The notes under the pieces: generated by a model | Databases searched by the model: none | What the model saw: only the letters and a program-made list of their open reading frames with translations | Told to the model about the DNA's origin: nothing | In this document: piece by piece, positions 43,632 through 57,222 of the stretch | Position numbering within the stretch: the stretch's first letter is position 1 | How the letters are laid out: every line of letters starts with the position of its first letter | Origin: Dryococelus australis | Lineage: Eukaryota > Arthropoda > Insecta > Phasmatodea > Phasmatidae | Direction: 5' to 3' | Assembly (NCBI GenBank): GCA_029891345.1 | Contig: CM056994.1 | Span: forward strand, 135,724,457-135,788,456 | Length of the DNA stretch: 64,000 nt | Made by a program: the position numbers and the translations under genes

Positions 43632-44514
43632 TAGGTTGATTCACGAGGAGTTACTGCCACTCACGGATATTATTTTTTTCACTGTTTGGAGCAAAATAAG
43701 TCATATAAATTAGGGTCATATTCGCAATATTTACAGAGTAATTCGACAATCAGCACACTCATCCTACAGCGGAAAAGAGTTTTCAACACCGTTTCAGCAT
43801 CAATGTATGGTGTGGTGTCCTACACGATCAGCTGATTGGGCCATTAATTACCCCGAGACGGTTGACTGGTGTGGTGTTTCTGCAATTTTGAAAGAAGAAC
43901 TGCCGTTGTTACTTGAGGATATTCCGTTAGCAGTGAGACGTCGTACGATCTTCCAGTATGATGGTGCACCTCATCACTTCCACCGTGCTGTGGTTGAACC
44001 CTTTGTGCATTTCCCTGAGAGATGGGGAGGATGATGCGGTTTTCACCCCTGGCCTCCTCGATCGCCAGATCTATCACCACTAGATTATTGCGTATGGGGA
44101 TGGATGAAGGATACTGTTTACCAAAGGACTGCACAAACACGTGACGAATTACTTGCGCGTGTCATGCATGCCACTACAGAAATCAAAGACAGACGTGTGC
44201 AGCTACGTTGAGCAACACGTGTGGTTCTTAAGCGTGCAGCCAAGTGTATGGAAGTAGACGGAAATATGTTTGAACATATTTTGTAAGCTTGTTAGACGCA
44301 ATTGTGATGCTCAACTGTAAACAATACTGTCTGATAATACATCTCTGTATTCACTTCTAAAAGGGTTGTATTTTATTCGTCATTTTTCAAATGTTTCGAA
44401 TTACTCTGTAAATATTGGGAATATGACCCACATTTATAAGACGTATTTTTCTCCAAATGATGTCAGGAATAGGCCGTGTGAGTGGCGGTAACTCCTCGTG
44501 AGTCTTTCTGTGTA
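43632..44514 (+). mobile_element. Internally deleted mariner-type element with long TIRs
   Basis: The left arm (43634-43750) and the reverse-complemented right arm (44397-44512) match over about 110 bases. Shared blocks are TCACGAGGAGTTACTGCCAC, GGGTCATATTCGCAATATTT and ACAGAGTAATTCGA. TA dinucleotides lie at both ends. The arms enclose only the 3-prime half of a transposase gene, so roughly 0.9 kb is left of a longer element. Confidence 0.85.
43788..44290 (+). pseudogene. Mariner-type transposase, C-terminal part
   Basis: The motifs in two or three frames are RFSINVWCGVLHDQLIGP, then KEELPLLLEDIPLAVRRRT, the second catalytic Asp in FQYDGAPHHFHR, and, after a frameshift near 44030, PPRSPDLSPLDYCVWGWMKD with the third catalytic Asp. 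A helical tail RDELLARVMHATTEI follows and a stop near 44210. This pattern is the insect mariner-like DDE transposase type with VWCGV and WPPRSPDLSPLD blocks. The DNA-binding and first-Asp regions are missing because the deletion begins at the inner edge of the left TIR. It cannot be active. Confidence 0.85.
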
Positions 44515-47500
44515 AAGATTAAAATTTTAGAACAACAGAGTATACACATGTAGGCATTGCTGGTATCGCTTTCTTCGGTGTATATTCTGTATGACGAACA
44601 GCGCATGTTACATCACACGCACGAAACCTGTCAAAGGTGGTTAATAAACGATGAAGCATGAGGAGAAACTAAGATGTAGTTTGAGAGAAGCTGGACAATA
44701 AGACGCAGTGTGGACGGCGCGCCGAACTGCCCGCCCGCCTTTAGGGTCGTTCGTACTTTACAGTAGTCATAATTGTGTTGGCAGTAATGGCGCGTGAAGG
44801 TAGAGGAACTTCGGGGATTACGGAACATGCGAGTAATGTGCAATACTCGTTTGTTTCGTAGTGCAAGTGTTCAGATCTAGCGGAAACAGCCCTGACTATT
44901 ATTCTACATACCTCCGAAAAGTGCTCCAACAGTCAGTGGTAATATATGGCCGTTCTGTGGCAACTTTTTTTTTTTTTTTTTTTTTTTTCATGTTTTGGAA
45001 ATTTGATAAGGTATATATTTTAAGTATCGCTCTAAAATATGCTGTTTTAACAAATGAGCAGTGATTAATTCTAATGTAGGTAATTCAACATAGCTTAGAT
45101 GCTGCAGAGCTAAGAAGCAAGCAGGCATTCGCCAGGCCATTGGCTGGTTCAATGATTTACTTTAAGCAAGGTAAAAGAGTGACCCAAGTTATTATACAAG
45201 AATTCGCAAAAGTACTTAGTTTACAATGTTTATCACGTCACCAGAAAACCAACAAACTATATGCGCGTGCTATTTGAAACAACTAACTACAGTACCCACC
45301 TGAAGTTTCAGTAATAGCAGAAAAAGTCGGGGGAGGGGGGATCTCCTTTCTTCACTCCTTCAGTTTGTTATTTAAAAAAAGTCATATTGATGTGCTTTCC
45401 ACCCGATCGTTGCAATTACTAATCCTAAATTCGTTGTTTCTTTCCTCACTATTCTGGATCAGAAACCGATTCGTTTGTCTCATTCAGTTGAAAAACAAAT
45501 CGATCCCATCCAACGCATGCCACAGAAGCAAAACTACGTTCGACAACAGACTAAAACTAATTTTGTACTACACGATCACACTATATGTACAGAAAAAATA
45601 GAGTATATGTCGGTATTACTACTAACTGTATAAATTAGCAATATATTAAGAAATATTACATTTACACTATAATTTAAAAATTCCAAATATTTTTATATCA
45701 TTACATACATATCTATATATAAATAAAAAATGAACACAGTTCCAACAAAAATTAAATTTCAAGAAGTTAGATTTAAAAAGCACAAATTGTTGTTTACATA
45801 TACGACCACAAAAACATAAATCCGTAGTTTAGCGATAACCGCCGGCCCCTCACCGTGGGGAAGGGGAAAAAAAAAAATCTAACATGATAGGTTTTGCGTT
45901 TTAACGACAGCAAAAGAATATTTTATGGGTTTATTTTGATATGGACACATTTAGTATTATTAGGACTAGTAATAAAAGTTATCAATGTAAAAAATGAAAA
46001 AATTTCACTGAGGTCATATCAAGAGGATGGCTCTGTTATTGTTGATGCTGCAACGAAATAACTACAACCAGATTATAAGTGCAAAACCGTAACGAACCAC
46101 CCCTTCCCCCACACACAGCAACACGGCCTCTTTATGTTATCCAAGAATAGCAGCCAAAACTTTGGTAACCAAGCCCTTCAACCATAAAAAAAAAAATTCT
46201 GGCGAGCTTCTGTACTTACATATATTCAGGGATGAAAATTTAGTCAAGTGGTCACAAAAACTAACATTACTTAACTTAAAAACATAAATAGTGACTGAAT
46301 ACTGACCAAATGCTAACCAATTTATTGCACAAATATTGCTGAAAAGTAAATTACAAAAAAAAAATCAAATATATAGAATGTGCATTAATTGCAATACCAG
46401 TATACAAAAGTTCCAGCACGTGTGGAAACACGAATGAAAGAAGTAAGTAATGAATGAACATACATATTTAATATTTTACAGCATTGATAGATACACATGT
46501 AGTAGCAGAAAAGTGAAATTTTCAAAAATGTTACTTTAGTTATAAATTGCAAAATAAAAAACACTTACCAAAAGTATAAAATTACTTACTGTGTAATATG
46601 AAATGCAAAGCAACGAAAAAGTATATTGTTTAAGCAAATCAATTGCACTAATTTATACGAAGTGTTCTCAGCCATATTATGAGGCATATTTTTACATTGA
46701 ATGCAAAGTTTTTCGGAACAAATGTTTACAAAATCTATTTTACTGTAATGAGATAAACAAAAATACCTTCCTAACACCCAATTTTTCTTTGTTTTGTTTT
46801 ACAAATGTGGTATGTCTACTAAGGATTTTGACTGCGTTTACACCAAGCTTGAGCAAACAAAAGTTTTTGAATCGTATTACCCAATAAAAATGTGTGCAAT
46901 ACACTATCTAGATCTGAGTCATAGCTTCCTCAATTACTGCAGGTCTAAATTATTATCACTTGATATGCCTGAATTAACATGGAAGTGAGAATAATTCAAA
47001 TTATATACATTGCTTAACCCAAGTCAGCATAGACAACGTGGGAGTCGAAACACATTGATTAATCAGCAGTGTGTTTTCATCACTAATTTCGATGGAATAT
47101 TAACTCTAAGATTAATTTACTGGTAGCGAGGTACCTTTCGGTAGGGTATAACTCGGACCAACTCCTCAGTTACGTATCTGCATGGGAATGAAAGCTCGTC
47201 GTCGACTTGTGTCAGTGGGGTCAGCTAGCACGCAACGAAATGTCACACGCTTTGCCGTGTGGTCGAGTCCGCATCAAGTCGAGCCTCATACGTGTCACGT
47301 CCTCCATTAAGATTTATTCCAAGCCAACAGACGCCGGAGCGGCACACAAAGCAGCGCAACTAGTCCACGGTCCAGCTGCATTGGCCTGTCTTTTTTATGA
47401 CATACAAGCAGTACCTGTCCTAGAATTAGGTAAACATGGATGAAATGAGATTGGTGCTACGTTCAGACAGCAATTTTACTCACGGTACAAATACAATGGC

Positions 47501-47624
47501 CTAACAGCAAGGTATATGCATTGACCCCTTTCCCCTTAAATATTGAAAGGGTGCCAGTGCACCTTAAAACCAAAAGTAAACAGACACACAAACTCTCTTT
47601 GTTCACAGTTATGTGTTTCAACAA
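44515..47624. other. Unassigned AT-rich sequence
   Basis: A 24-base T run lies at 44966. Open frames at 45365-45601, 46603-46988 and 47207-47443 (the last in a CpG-richer patch) carry no recognisable motif. Confidence 0.4.
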
Positions 47625-47627
47625 TGC

Positions 47628-47656
<29 letters not shown>
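47625..47656 (+). repeat. TA microsatellite
   Basis: A short TA run with one interruption. Confidence 0.9.
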
Positions 47657-47660
<4 letters not shown>

Positions 47661-48844
47661 AAGTTGTGAATGCGGTGCTTCTGTTTCTGGTTAACCTGTG
47701 GGTCATTCCACAACATATACACCCCCAACTTGTGTCATTGGAAAGCCTATTTATTACATGTAATATTTTAGGGGTTTTTAAATGCCGATATTTTTAGTGT
47801 TCGCAACGTTGTGGATGTATGAAACTAGCTAATAAATCTTCAATTATATGCAAATTTTGAGTTTCAATATTTAATATTGGATTATTAGAGACAGCTTGAG
47901 ATTTTTTCTGTCTACTTCCTCATGGTTGCTTCGTGTGGCAGAAATATCATCTTGTTACCCTGTAAATAAATCCCGAGAGTCTACAAGTTTTGAAAAATGA
48001 GGGTTTCAGGACAAAAAAACTTTATGTGAGAAGAAGTAGGGTAAAGTCGGTTCATGATTCTGGGTCCAGAATCTGGCTCGGTGGCTCGCCAGGAGGCGGT
48101 TACATTCGTGGAATTTTTCGTAGAAAATTGCTTGTTTTTGCCCAAAAATCACTTCACAAATCAACTATTTTACACAAAAATTTCCCTTAAAACCACTCAA
48201 AATTTCCCGTTTTTCCAAAAAATTATGAAAAAAGAGCCATGTGCCAGAATTGAAAAGAAAGAGGAAAAAAAAAAGGCAATTTTCAGCCCAGAGCAGGTTA
48301 TCGGGATCAGTGATCCAGAAAACCTTAAGTCAGGACAAGCAAGACTCACCACCTTTGCCTTATCACTCAAAAAAAATTGTTAGTTATAAATAATATTTAA
48401 ATTTAAAAGATATAAAGGTGTAAGTATTAAGCGTTATATATCGTCAGACTCGTCTTTTAAAGGCGCATACGATTGTAGTGTCATATCGATTATATAACCC
48501 AATGCCAGGAAAACCATTTTGGATTTGAGAGGCATAGCATTACCTGCTGCCCGGCACCTCTTCCCACACTGCTAGCAGGTCCTTGAGCGTGTATCGACAT
48601 GCTCGCACTGCTATGCAGAATTGGCAAAATACCCATACATCTAGGAATCAATGCATTTATAAGTAATTAGAATTTTTTTCTTTAAATTTGTTATTTGAAG
48701 ACATGCCCAAAAATCTTTAAACAATACAGTAAAATATATCGAAAGTGAATTTTTAATGTGAAATCGGTTTAAAAATTTTTAAATTATGTAAATTTTACAC
48801 TTTTCCATGACAGCTAATGGCATTTAAAAAGAAAAACCTCCCAT
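47657..48844. other. Unassigned sequence
   Basis: Open frames at 47990-48383 in A-rich sequence show no domain. Nothing else was seen. Confidence 0.4.
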
Positions 48845-48922
48845 GTATTGATAGGATTCGAGCCCACGACCCCACGGATAGGAGTCATGTAGTCTAACCA
48901 CTCATCTACAGCGCGACCATGT
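48845..48922 (-). tRNA. tRNA-like pseudogene or SINE head
   Basis: On the minus strand, TAGATGAGTGG is a fair A box and GGCTCGAATCC a good B box. An arm between them, CATGA-CTCCTAT-CCGTG, would give a CCT anticodon (Arg). The acceptor ends do not pair and the flanking ATTGATAGGATT suggests decay, so I do not think it is a working tRNA gene. Confidence 0.4.
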
Positions 48923-50427
48923 ACAGTAGTGCTTAAATGTTGTATTGTAGCCACCAAACCAAGAGGTTGCCATTCCTTCGCATTAATTAATTTATATATT
49001 TTATCAGTCAATGCATATATACCTTATGAATACTATATTTTAGAGCAGTTTTTGTTTAATTTATTTCAAGGTAAGCAATATATTATAAGCTCTCGTTATT
49101 TTTTCAGTCGGGGTCTAACTCATGTGTGCCTATGGTCACATTGATTGTTTTTATATATTCGTTTTAAATAATTATGTAGCAGTCCACATTTTTTGCAAGC
49201 TGGCTCGTGAACAAGCAAAATATGTACAAGCATTAAGGTAGTCAAATATAACTTGAGTTCACAAGTATAATTTCCGGTCTCCTCTATTGAAGCATAATTA
49301 CTACACTATGTCAGAATCTGCCAAGTATTCACTGCCTCAACTGTTATGTAGGAATAAAAGTATGTTACTCGGCAGTGGCGTGTAAAAGAGTTTTTCTTAC
49401 AGGTTAAGCAATTTATACTAAAAAACGCAACTTCCCACTTTGCTTACCCTCCACGTGTATTTACCATTTTTTAAGACCTAACATTAAGATACAAAAATGT
49501 AAACGAAATGAATGTAATAATAATTAAACTGGATATTATTTACAGAGCATATTACAAATGATAAGAAAACTGTAGTTTTCCGAACACATGCATCCACTTT
49601 CTAAGGAAAAATGTAGGACTGGAGGACACAGACAGAACGATGCTTACCCTGCCGAAGGAACGCGGTTGACGGAGGGGCTCGAGCGTGTGATGTGTTCTTG
49701 CTTGCGAGTTCGATCATCGCTAGTCGCTCCCATTTGTGGAAATAAACACTAGATAGCCGCACTATGCGTGTACAGTACGGGAGTTACAAAAATTCTGTTT
49801 CTCGAATAGGAAACGGAAAACTCGGAATTAAATGTGTTTAAGGTTAAAGCGAAAAATATAAAGGGTCAAATATTTCCATTTTCCAATGTGTATAAGGTAA
49901 GGATTGCTTACCTTGCATCCATGGAATAAATGCCACTGCTACTCGGCACTCTACTGGGCGCTCGTGCGCACCAGGTCTAGGAGTGCGCCACAACGAGTGT
50001 ATTGAAAACGCCGCCCACTAGTGCGACCAGAGTGGCCAGGTGCAACAATAGTGCAGTGCAGAGCAGAGCAAAGTGAGTGCCAACAAGTGCAACGTGACCA
50101 AGGAACCACGTGCGCTCGCGCACAGTGATATGGAAGTAGATCCCAAGGAGCTTGCAGTAACATTGCAGATATTCGCAACACTCATGAACGCAAAGTCACG
50201 CAATAACATGCAATGCTACCCTAGAGTGTTTTCATGCCCCCGCAGGCCTTTACAGGGATATTTTGTGTAGGCCTAATGTTGTGTTCTCCATTTTCATGTG
50301 TTTCACCCCCATTTCATTTCACACAATGTTTGTTATGTGTATTAAAGCTGTTTTGTTAGAATACATTCATTCACGTGATAAAATCAGCAAGCTAAGAGGA
50401 GCAAGTGTCATACGTATTGTTTGTGCA
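48923..50427. other. Unassigned, with a GC-rich patch and donor-like sites
   Basis: The part at 49640-50110 is GC-richer. On the minus strand it includes CCATGGATGCAAG followed by GTAAGC (about 49922-49905), a start codon next to a good splice donor, but no partner exon was identified. Confidence 0.3.
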
Positions 50428-50890
50428 GTGTAAGAAAGTAGTTCCCACCTTTTCGCCGGCCGGCACGCCGCGTGATGCCAACACTCAGTTTTTCGTGTCT
50501 CGAGAGTGTGCACGTGCGGACCGACGTACTCGCGTTTTCGCGCGCCTGGGCGGCCAGCAACTTCTTGTATCAATCATGTTAATTGCAGTAGCTTAAACCA
50601 TAAGGAATCGTTTTTGTCTGCCGCCCGAGACTCTGGAACACACAACCTCTCCACGGTTTACATCGCCTGGGGAGGCTTAAGTTTTCATAGTAATTCTTTA
50701 TGGCCTAGCGCCGTTTTCACAGTGTAACCCTACTGGCAGGTCAAGCCCGGCAACTTATGTAAAGTTGTCTTCGTAGAAAGACGTTTAATAAACCCATTGA
50801 TTTACGCTAGAATGTGTCTGCATCTTCATTCGGTTAGTCTTCGGTCGTTTAGGGGCGCGGGACCCCACCTTCCCGCCAAAAGTGTAACAT
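50428..50890 (+). mobile_element. Possible solo LTR
   Basis: TGTAAGA at 50428 and GTGTAACA at 50882-50889 could be the two ends. Inside are an AATAAA signal at about 50787 and a GC-rich first half, as in insect Gypsy LTRs. CCCACCTTTTCGCC near the left end and CCCACCTTCCCGCC near the right end form a short direct repeat. No target duplication was seen. Confidence 0.25.
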
Positions 50891-52475
50891 GTCTTTATTA
50901 GGTTACTGTGTTTTCTATAATTGTCAAGTGTTTTACCGCCGTGTTTTGTATCCATCGCGTAGTACGCGTGCTATTTCAACTTAACCTGAGAAGTACAACG
51001 CCGGGAGGATGCGCCTTTGGTCGTCGGCACGCGGCCCTGAGTCAATAGTCAGCTCTCCACATAAAATTGGCATTGTTCCATGTGCAATGCCTGGCGCCTG
51101 GGTATAGTATCAAATCTCCCCAAAATTTCCTCGTAATTAAATTTACCGCTCCTCAAAACCCACTTAGCCATGTTTCATCGGACACAGTACCGTCAAGTCA
51201 CTGCTGAGAGTACCCTGTGGTAGGCAAAGGTTTCGAACTCATATGTATAAGTACCACTTACACAAATTATGAATCTTTGCTTTAAACACGTACCCATCAT
51301 ATACTTAATGTTATCTGTTTTTATGAGCAATCAACACTGAAATTTGTTCCGAATTTCATCAAATTATACACTCTGAAACTTTTTAGTCATCCAAAGTAAC
51401 AAAGCGAACTATTTTTTTTTTAAGAGTATTAAAGTTTGGATTTTGAATTTGGTCCCACATAAAGGTTTTTTCTTTGCCCTGAAACCTCAATTTTTCAATA
51501 CTTTTGGATTATCCGGATTTGTTTTGCAATGCAGGGTTGGGAGTAACAAGATGATTTCTCTACCACACATAGTAAGCATGTGGAAGGACCATAAGGAAAA
51601 AAAATTCAAGTTGTTACCAATAGTCCCTCATTTAATTGCGAATCTCAAAAATTTACAGAAAATCGAAGTTTTATTTAGTTTCAAGCATCCACAAAGTTGT
51701 GAAGACTACAAAAATATCGTGACTTAAATACATGAAAGAAATTTCAAGCAATGAGCTTTGCAACCACACAAGTTGAAGGTGTATACCACTTTTAGCAAAA
51801 ACGTAATGGCGAATCCAAAATGTCTCCAAAATTATGATTTTACACCATCCTTTCCACAGACGATCGATATCTCAGAAATGAATACTATTAAATCTATAAA
51901 AATTCGTGATATTGATTAGGAATGATAGTAGAAAGTACCGCAAAATTTCACGAAAGTAAAAAATCACGAGGTAAAAAAATTAAAATTTGTTGATTTCGTG
52001 TGGTATGACCCCTGTGCGTCCTCTGCGATTTCAGAACAGATTCTATGCTAAAAGAAACAAGGACTATAAAGATTCTGCACGAGCCAGAGAAGGATGAACC
52101 ATTTGGAAATTTTTCACAAATCCTAGATCATGGTGACTGCTTTAACATAGGCGAGATGTGCTTTAATTTGCAGATGATGACTATAGTTTTAAAAGTGTTG
52201 GCGAAATTCTTTTCGTTTAACTTTAAAGAAATTTATTGCAGTAATAGCTGCTGAGAAAGTATTTATGCTTCTTGTACACATCTTGGCTTCTATATTAAAT
52301 ATTTACTGTATTTATATTTCGTACCACCATGATGATGTGTCGATGAAGCCAAAATGAAATTCGTGATGGGAATTAAAAATATCTGTTAGAGGGTACCAAA
52401 AGGCTTGCTCTCCCCTATGTTAGAATAAGAAGTTGTTTCGGCACTGGACAAACGTGTAAACGCGCACCCTGAGAA
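50891..52475. other. Unassigned AT-rich sequence
   Basis: Open frames at 51443-51727 and 52045-52254 were not recognised. Confidence 0.4.
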
Positions 52476-52496
52476 GACTGCCGCGTCACGGCAGTC
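52476..52496. repeat. Perfect 8 bp hairpin
   Basis: GACTGCCG, five-base loop, CGGCAGTC. It sits at the start of a GC-rich stretch (52440-52620) that also has a GTATAAAC box at about 52538. Confidence 0.5.
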
Positions 52497-55400
52497 TATT
52501 CCACGCAAAGTAGTGGACGTGCCGCCTCAGCCCCGTGGTATAAACGCTGTGACGTGACGCCAGGATAGAGAGGAAGACTTGCGACCCTCAGCCACTGCGC
52601 CAGCCGAGGATCAATTCCTCTGTAGCCGCACTAAGAAGGACTTGTCTGAATTCTCAAAAATTACATACTTGTACGTACTTGTCGCCAGAAGCGACATCAC
52701 CAAGTGTACACTAGCGGTGCTCAAATTCCCAGTATAGTACACACAGGAAGTATACTTGGTAAGTATTTGAAATTGTACACCTGCTGGGCAGACTTGCGTA
52801 CTTACGACAATCGCCATTTTTTATTTAAGGCGGATAACGTAGGGATTTATAATGTCATTCTGTTGTAAGTAAACAATTGTAGATTACCTAGTTCTGTGAA
52901 TAGGATATGTAAATAATTGTCAGGTTAATAAATGTGCATAGAAATATGGGTAACACTCTGAGTATATTATAGACGTCTGCAGCATATTTCCGACGTATTT
53001 GCATATAAATAATATTAAAATTGCATTCCGCATTTCCAATTTATTACAAACCTCGTGGTTATTTGTCCACGTGTTCAAAAACCATAGAAGATGTCGTAAT
53101 GTATTCATAACACCATGCATCAAATGTTCTGTTTTCACATAGTGTCTGATATTTCCGCCAGAATGCGCGACCAGTATAGCATGACGAGACGATTACCTGT
53201 CCGAATAGTTTCAACAAGTACACGACCAGTACACATCACTGCTAGTACGCAAATGTATATACTTATCAAATATACACTAAAAATTCAGAAACATCCTAAG
53301 TAAATGCACGTATCTCTGTCGCCAGTGTCTTGGCTGTTGGGTCACGAACCCGCCTGCTGTTTTGCTACATGTCACACGTCGGTCAAATGTTCGCGGTATA
53401 CCCGAAGCCTTGAAACTCACTATTGTTTCAGCCATGAGGCACGTAATAGTATGATTTTATGCGTTCATTAACGTTGTCATACGGCGGAAAGATCCTATAA
53501 ATCTATAAATACTAAGTCAAACGTACAAATGTATAGCGCTTGAATCTGTTGGCCATGTTTGACATAAAGCTGCAAACGCATTAAGTCCCCCCTTCCCCCG
53601 CCGTCCTTTTCAACTTCAATCACCAAAGAATAGGCTTCGCATGTTCATCATCAGATTCCTGCAATTCGTATCAGTGCAAAACACAGCAAAGTTCAGTTCA
53701 CAAGGTACATCCACTTAAGTTTTATAACAAGTAGCTAAGTTTCGTCGCGGAATAATGACAATTCATAGTTCATCAATGTCAGTGGGGCAGAAAAAAAAGA
53801 CATCACGCTCCGCAAAACCAAATGTGTTTGTTATCGCATCGCGAGTTTCAGCACTCAGATACAACACCGCAACAGCCTGATGGCCATTGAAAGCCTGTAA
53901 TGCGAGGCAGTTTAGAAATTGTTAATTTATGACCGATACGGCAGAAAATTCGAAGACCACGACAGCTGTATCCGTTCAAATACAAGAAAATAATGCGCCT
54001 CTATTGAAAAAATACCCTTTTATTCCTTGATGCGCGTATGCTTCATGAGACCTGGTTGCAACTCGCGCAGATCATAGTAGACTCGGCATTTACATACTCG
54101 GAAAACGCTCCCAGTCATCTGGGTATAGCCGGCAAGCGATGATACTACTTCTTACGGAAAGTAAGAACTTCAACAAATGATCACCTGGCGAGATGTCTAT
54201 CATGTTACGGGCGAACAATGGCGTAGCCGTAAACTTTCCTCGGGAATCATTATCACTACAGTCAACTTGACGATTGATCGTGAGAGCAATGTGGTGATAA
54301 ATAATTTCACAGCTGCATAATACGCTACGCCGTAACTGGCAAATAGCTGCCATTTTCTGAACAGTCCATGGCGGGGCATGTTGTGTTGTGTGGTGGAGCT
54401 TACATAGGTGCAGAAAGGGGTGACAGAGAGCTCAGCCACGTTTTATGTGTTCCGCGAAGATTTCTGGAAAATTTCAGGTGGCATGACTCCTGGTCTAACC
54501 ACTTTCCAGCTCATAGTGCGAAGGGCGCGACAGACAGATAAGTAGGCGCTTTATAGATAAGAATATTCGCGCCAATAAGAGCGAATTGAGGCAAGAGAAG
54601 GAGCAGCAAAGAAATGCCACGGTGGGACCACACTGACAAAACCCACCGGCCAACGACAACGCACGCCGCAACATTGACCATAATATGTTCAAATCCGTGT
54701 TTAGCCCCGCGCCGCCTGGAATCAGACCCTTATCGTCTTGGTGGAAGGCGCGCTCCATCAGCGTGGCTCCGTGCGAACTTTGTATATTCCATTCACGGTT
54801 TCTTCCAACTTTTCTAAAGCCCTGCTAAAGTTATACTTTCAGAATATTCCTCCGCCTAATGCGAACAAAGATTAACTAAGTTTAGAAAATTACACCAGAG
54901 GGACAACGCACTGTATTCGTGCGCACTCATTGTAATAATATTTTGCATAACAACTATTTCTTACTAGGCATTGCCAACATACCTAATTTCCCTCTGTTCT
55001 TAGCTACTCAATGACTTCGCACGTACCTCATCCCATTTACATTGACGCTACTAACGAATTTTCAAAGCATAAATGTAGTTAATTACGTTGCTTGAATAAT
55101 GCTGAAGCTGGAAAATGGAAAAATAAAGTTATGTAGACGGAAAAAAGGGGGGGAAAACAGCACTACTGAAGACGCAGCGGGACAGGGGGGTGCAAAGTAG
55201 AGCAAGCAAGTAAACAAGCCAAGTCTCGATAAAGAGCAGTTAACTGAATCAGCATCAAACGAGCAGCTAAACGTTATTCGGGGTTGCGATCTATACTGCC
55301 TAATTTAGCGAGACGGCCGAACTTGAGATGTTCTGAAACCCAACGACGTCTCTGCTCGCAATTTAAGTACCGAGTCGTTGCAAAAGTAATTCAGGGTTCG

Positions 55401-56909
55401 CTACAATATGAAGGAGAAGGACTCGTCGCATTTTGATTCCTACGCACAACTGCCTGAAGGAATATTCAGCACTAGGCACTGTGAGGACAGGCGCGCTCGT
55501 ACGCGCAAAGGCGGCGCGGAATGCAAGCTGAATACGCAGTCACCGCACTGTGAACGTGTCTCTCTCTCTCTGCAGTCGTCTGTTGGACCCAGGACCGCAC
55601 GCGCGTGGAGCAGGCCAGCCCGCAATCACGTGAGGTCAGCGCGAGGGACCGTTACTTCAGATGAACCGCTCCGCGCAGGAATGCGCCAACTTTCTTCGCC
55701 TCGCGATAGCTGCCTGCCTGTGCCCCCTCCCCCCTCCACGAGGAAAAACACTACAGCTGGCCGGCTCATACCAAGTCGGTAGACACCTAGCTACGCTAAA
55801 TAACGCAGGCATATCAATACCATTCACAAGAATTGCATCACAACCCAAGTCGCAGGCCACACCTTTAAACGTGACAGAAATTGTTTCACCGCAGCCAACA
55901 CATTTATCATCCATTCTTGACAACAAATACAAATTTGGAAAATTATAGCAGTAAATTCTGTCTGAACTGCATTATACGCATGAAAACTCCTTATGGATCT
56001 TGCGCCGCCTATAACATACAAATACAAATACCACATAGAAAGGCGCCAATCTACCTAACCCTTTTGCTTAGGAAGTTTTTAAAAAGTGTTGCGCAGAGCC
56101 GTTTTCTCGCTTTGTTTGTCAAAAATACAGGCAGCGTGCATCATATCATAAATATTTTAATTATTTGTGTTTTGACCAATGCGACGAGATTCAGATGCAG
56201 AAATTGTGGCTGCTTTTTTATTTAAAAAAACGAATGCATTAAATTCGCATTAAAAAAACTCAATGAAATAACGCAGAAATAAAATTTTAAAATATTTAAT
56301 AGGCACGTACTTGATACTGATAATTATTTAACTGGGGTAATAATTTATGATTTTATGCCACTACTGAGATTATGTTTGCCATCTACAATGAAATACCAAG
56401 CAGGAAAACGTTCCTGCATTCCATCTACTGAATACTTCACGCTCCGCCTGTGATTGGTGGTTGTAATGTTTGCCGCGGACAAGTTTCTACTTAGAACACC
56501 ACAAAAGATAAGAAACTTAGTGATACTGTTGCTACTGCAATGGCTATTGTATACAATGCCGCATAACTCAACTAGACCAACGAAACAACGATGCGTTGCT
56601 TCGCCATGATGTTTAGTTGATAAGTGTTATATGTTTAATTCACGCCAAATATGAGGCCATATTTTAACGTCGAATAAGAATTGGGTAACCATTTGTGAAA
56701 ACTTAAATAATTTCTTTCGCTTTCTGTTTTTTTTTTAATGCATCGAAGTGTAAAAATTACCAGATTTGTAAAATATTTATTTTTCAAATATTTACACAGT
56801 GTCACTCAACAGACGCATGAATAAAGAGATGAGGTCCATGGCAAAATTAATTTTACATAAGGCGGAAGAATACACAACGTGCTTACAAGTAGATCTTCAG
56901 CACGGTTTT
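52497..56909. other. Unassigned stretch with CpG-rich patches
   Basis: Patches at 54600-54780 and 55450-55720 are CpG-rich. The latter yields a 124-codon + frame (55408-55782), Arg/Ser/Pro-rich, and overlapping frames on the other strand, as expected by chance in GC-rich DNA. No domain or splice structure was recognised. Confidence 0.35.
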
Positions 56910-56944
56910 CAAAAGTGCTCATTTTTACCGTGAACAGCTTATAA
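56910..56944. mobile_element. MITE family A, right end only
   Basis: AAAAGTGCTCATTTTTACCG then TGAACAGCTTATA matches the right terminus of the copies at 2.2 and 5.5 kb. No matching left end was found upstream, so it is a truncated copy. Confidence 0.65.
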
Positions 56945-57002
56945 TTAGAGCCCCGAGTATTTCGCGGATTGGGTTGGCAGCAAGCTAGGCTGGACAGCCA
57001 TC

Positions 57003-57222
57003 TATAGTCAGTTCACGACTGAAACAGGCTTTTGAACAACACCTTAGTCGTCAGCTGCATGCATCGTTATTACAAACAGTGACTGGCGCGGGTACAGTTA
57101 GTTTCGCAACACGGAGAGAGAATATAGTTTGAATGTTTTAACGTATTTTTTTAATCTATTGCTTAAAAATGGGAGTAGGAAAGATTCCTAGAAAGTCTGT
57201 TCCAGTCGTGAACGGACTATAT
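57003..57222. mobile_element. MITE family B, copy 2 (220 bp)
   Basis: The left end TATAGTCAGTTCACGACTGA and the reverse-complemented right end TATAGTCCGTTCACGACTGG match the family B ends at 29.4 kb. The arm similarity is shorter, and the interior shares a CATGCAT-containing element. This copy is older or more diverged and lacks the nested hairpin. Confidence 0.75.

Noticed and set aside
48845-48922. Functional tRNA-Arg gene
   Set aside because: Boxes A and B and an anticodon arm are present, but the acceptor stem does not close.
55408-55948. Overlapping Arg/Ser/Pro-rich frames of up to 124 codons
   Set aside because: CpG-rich DNA lacks stop codons by chance, frames are open on both strands, and no domain or splice sites fit.
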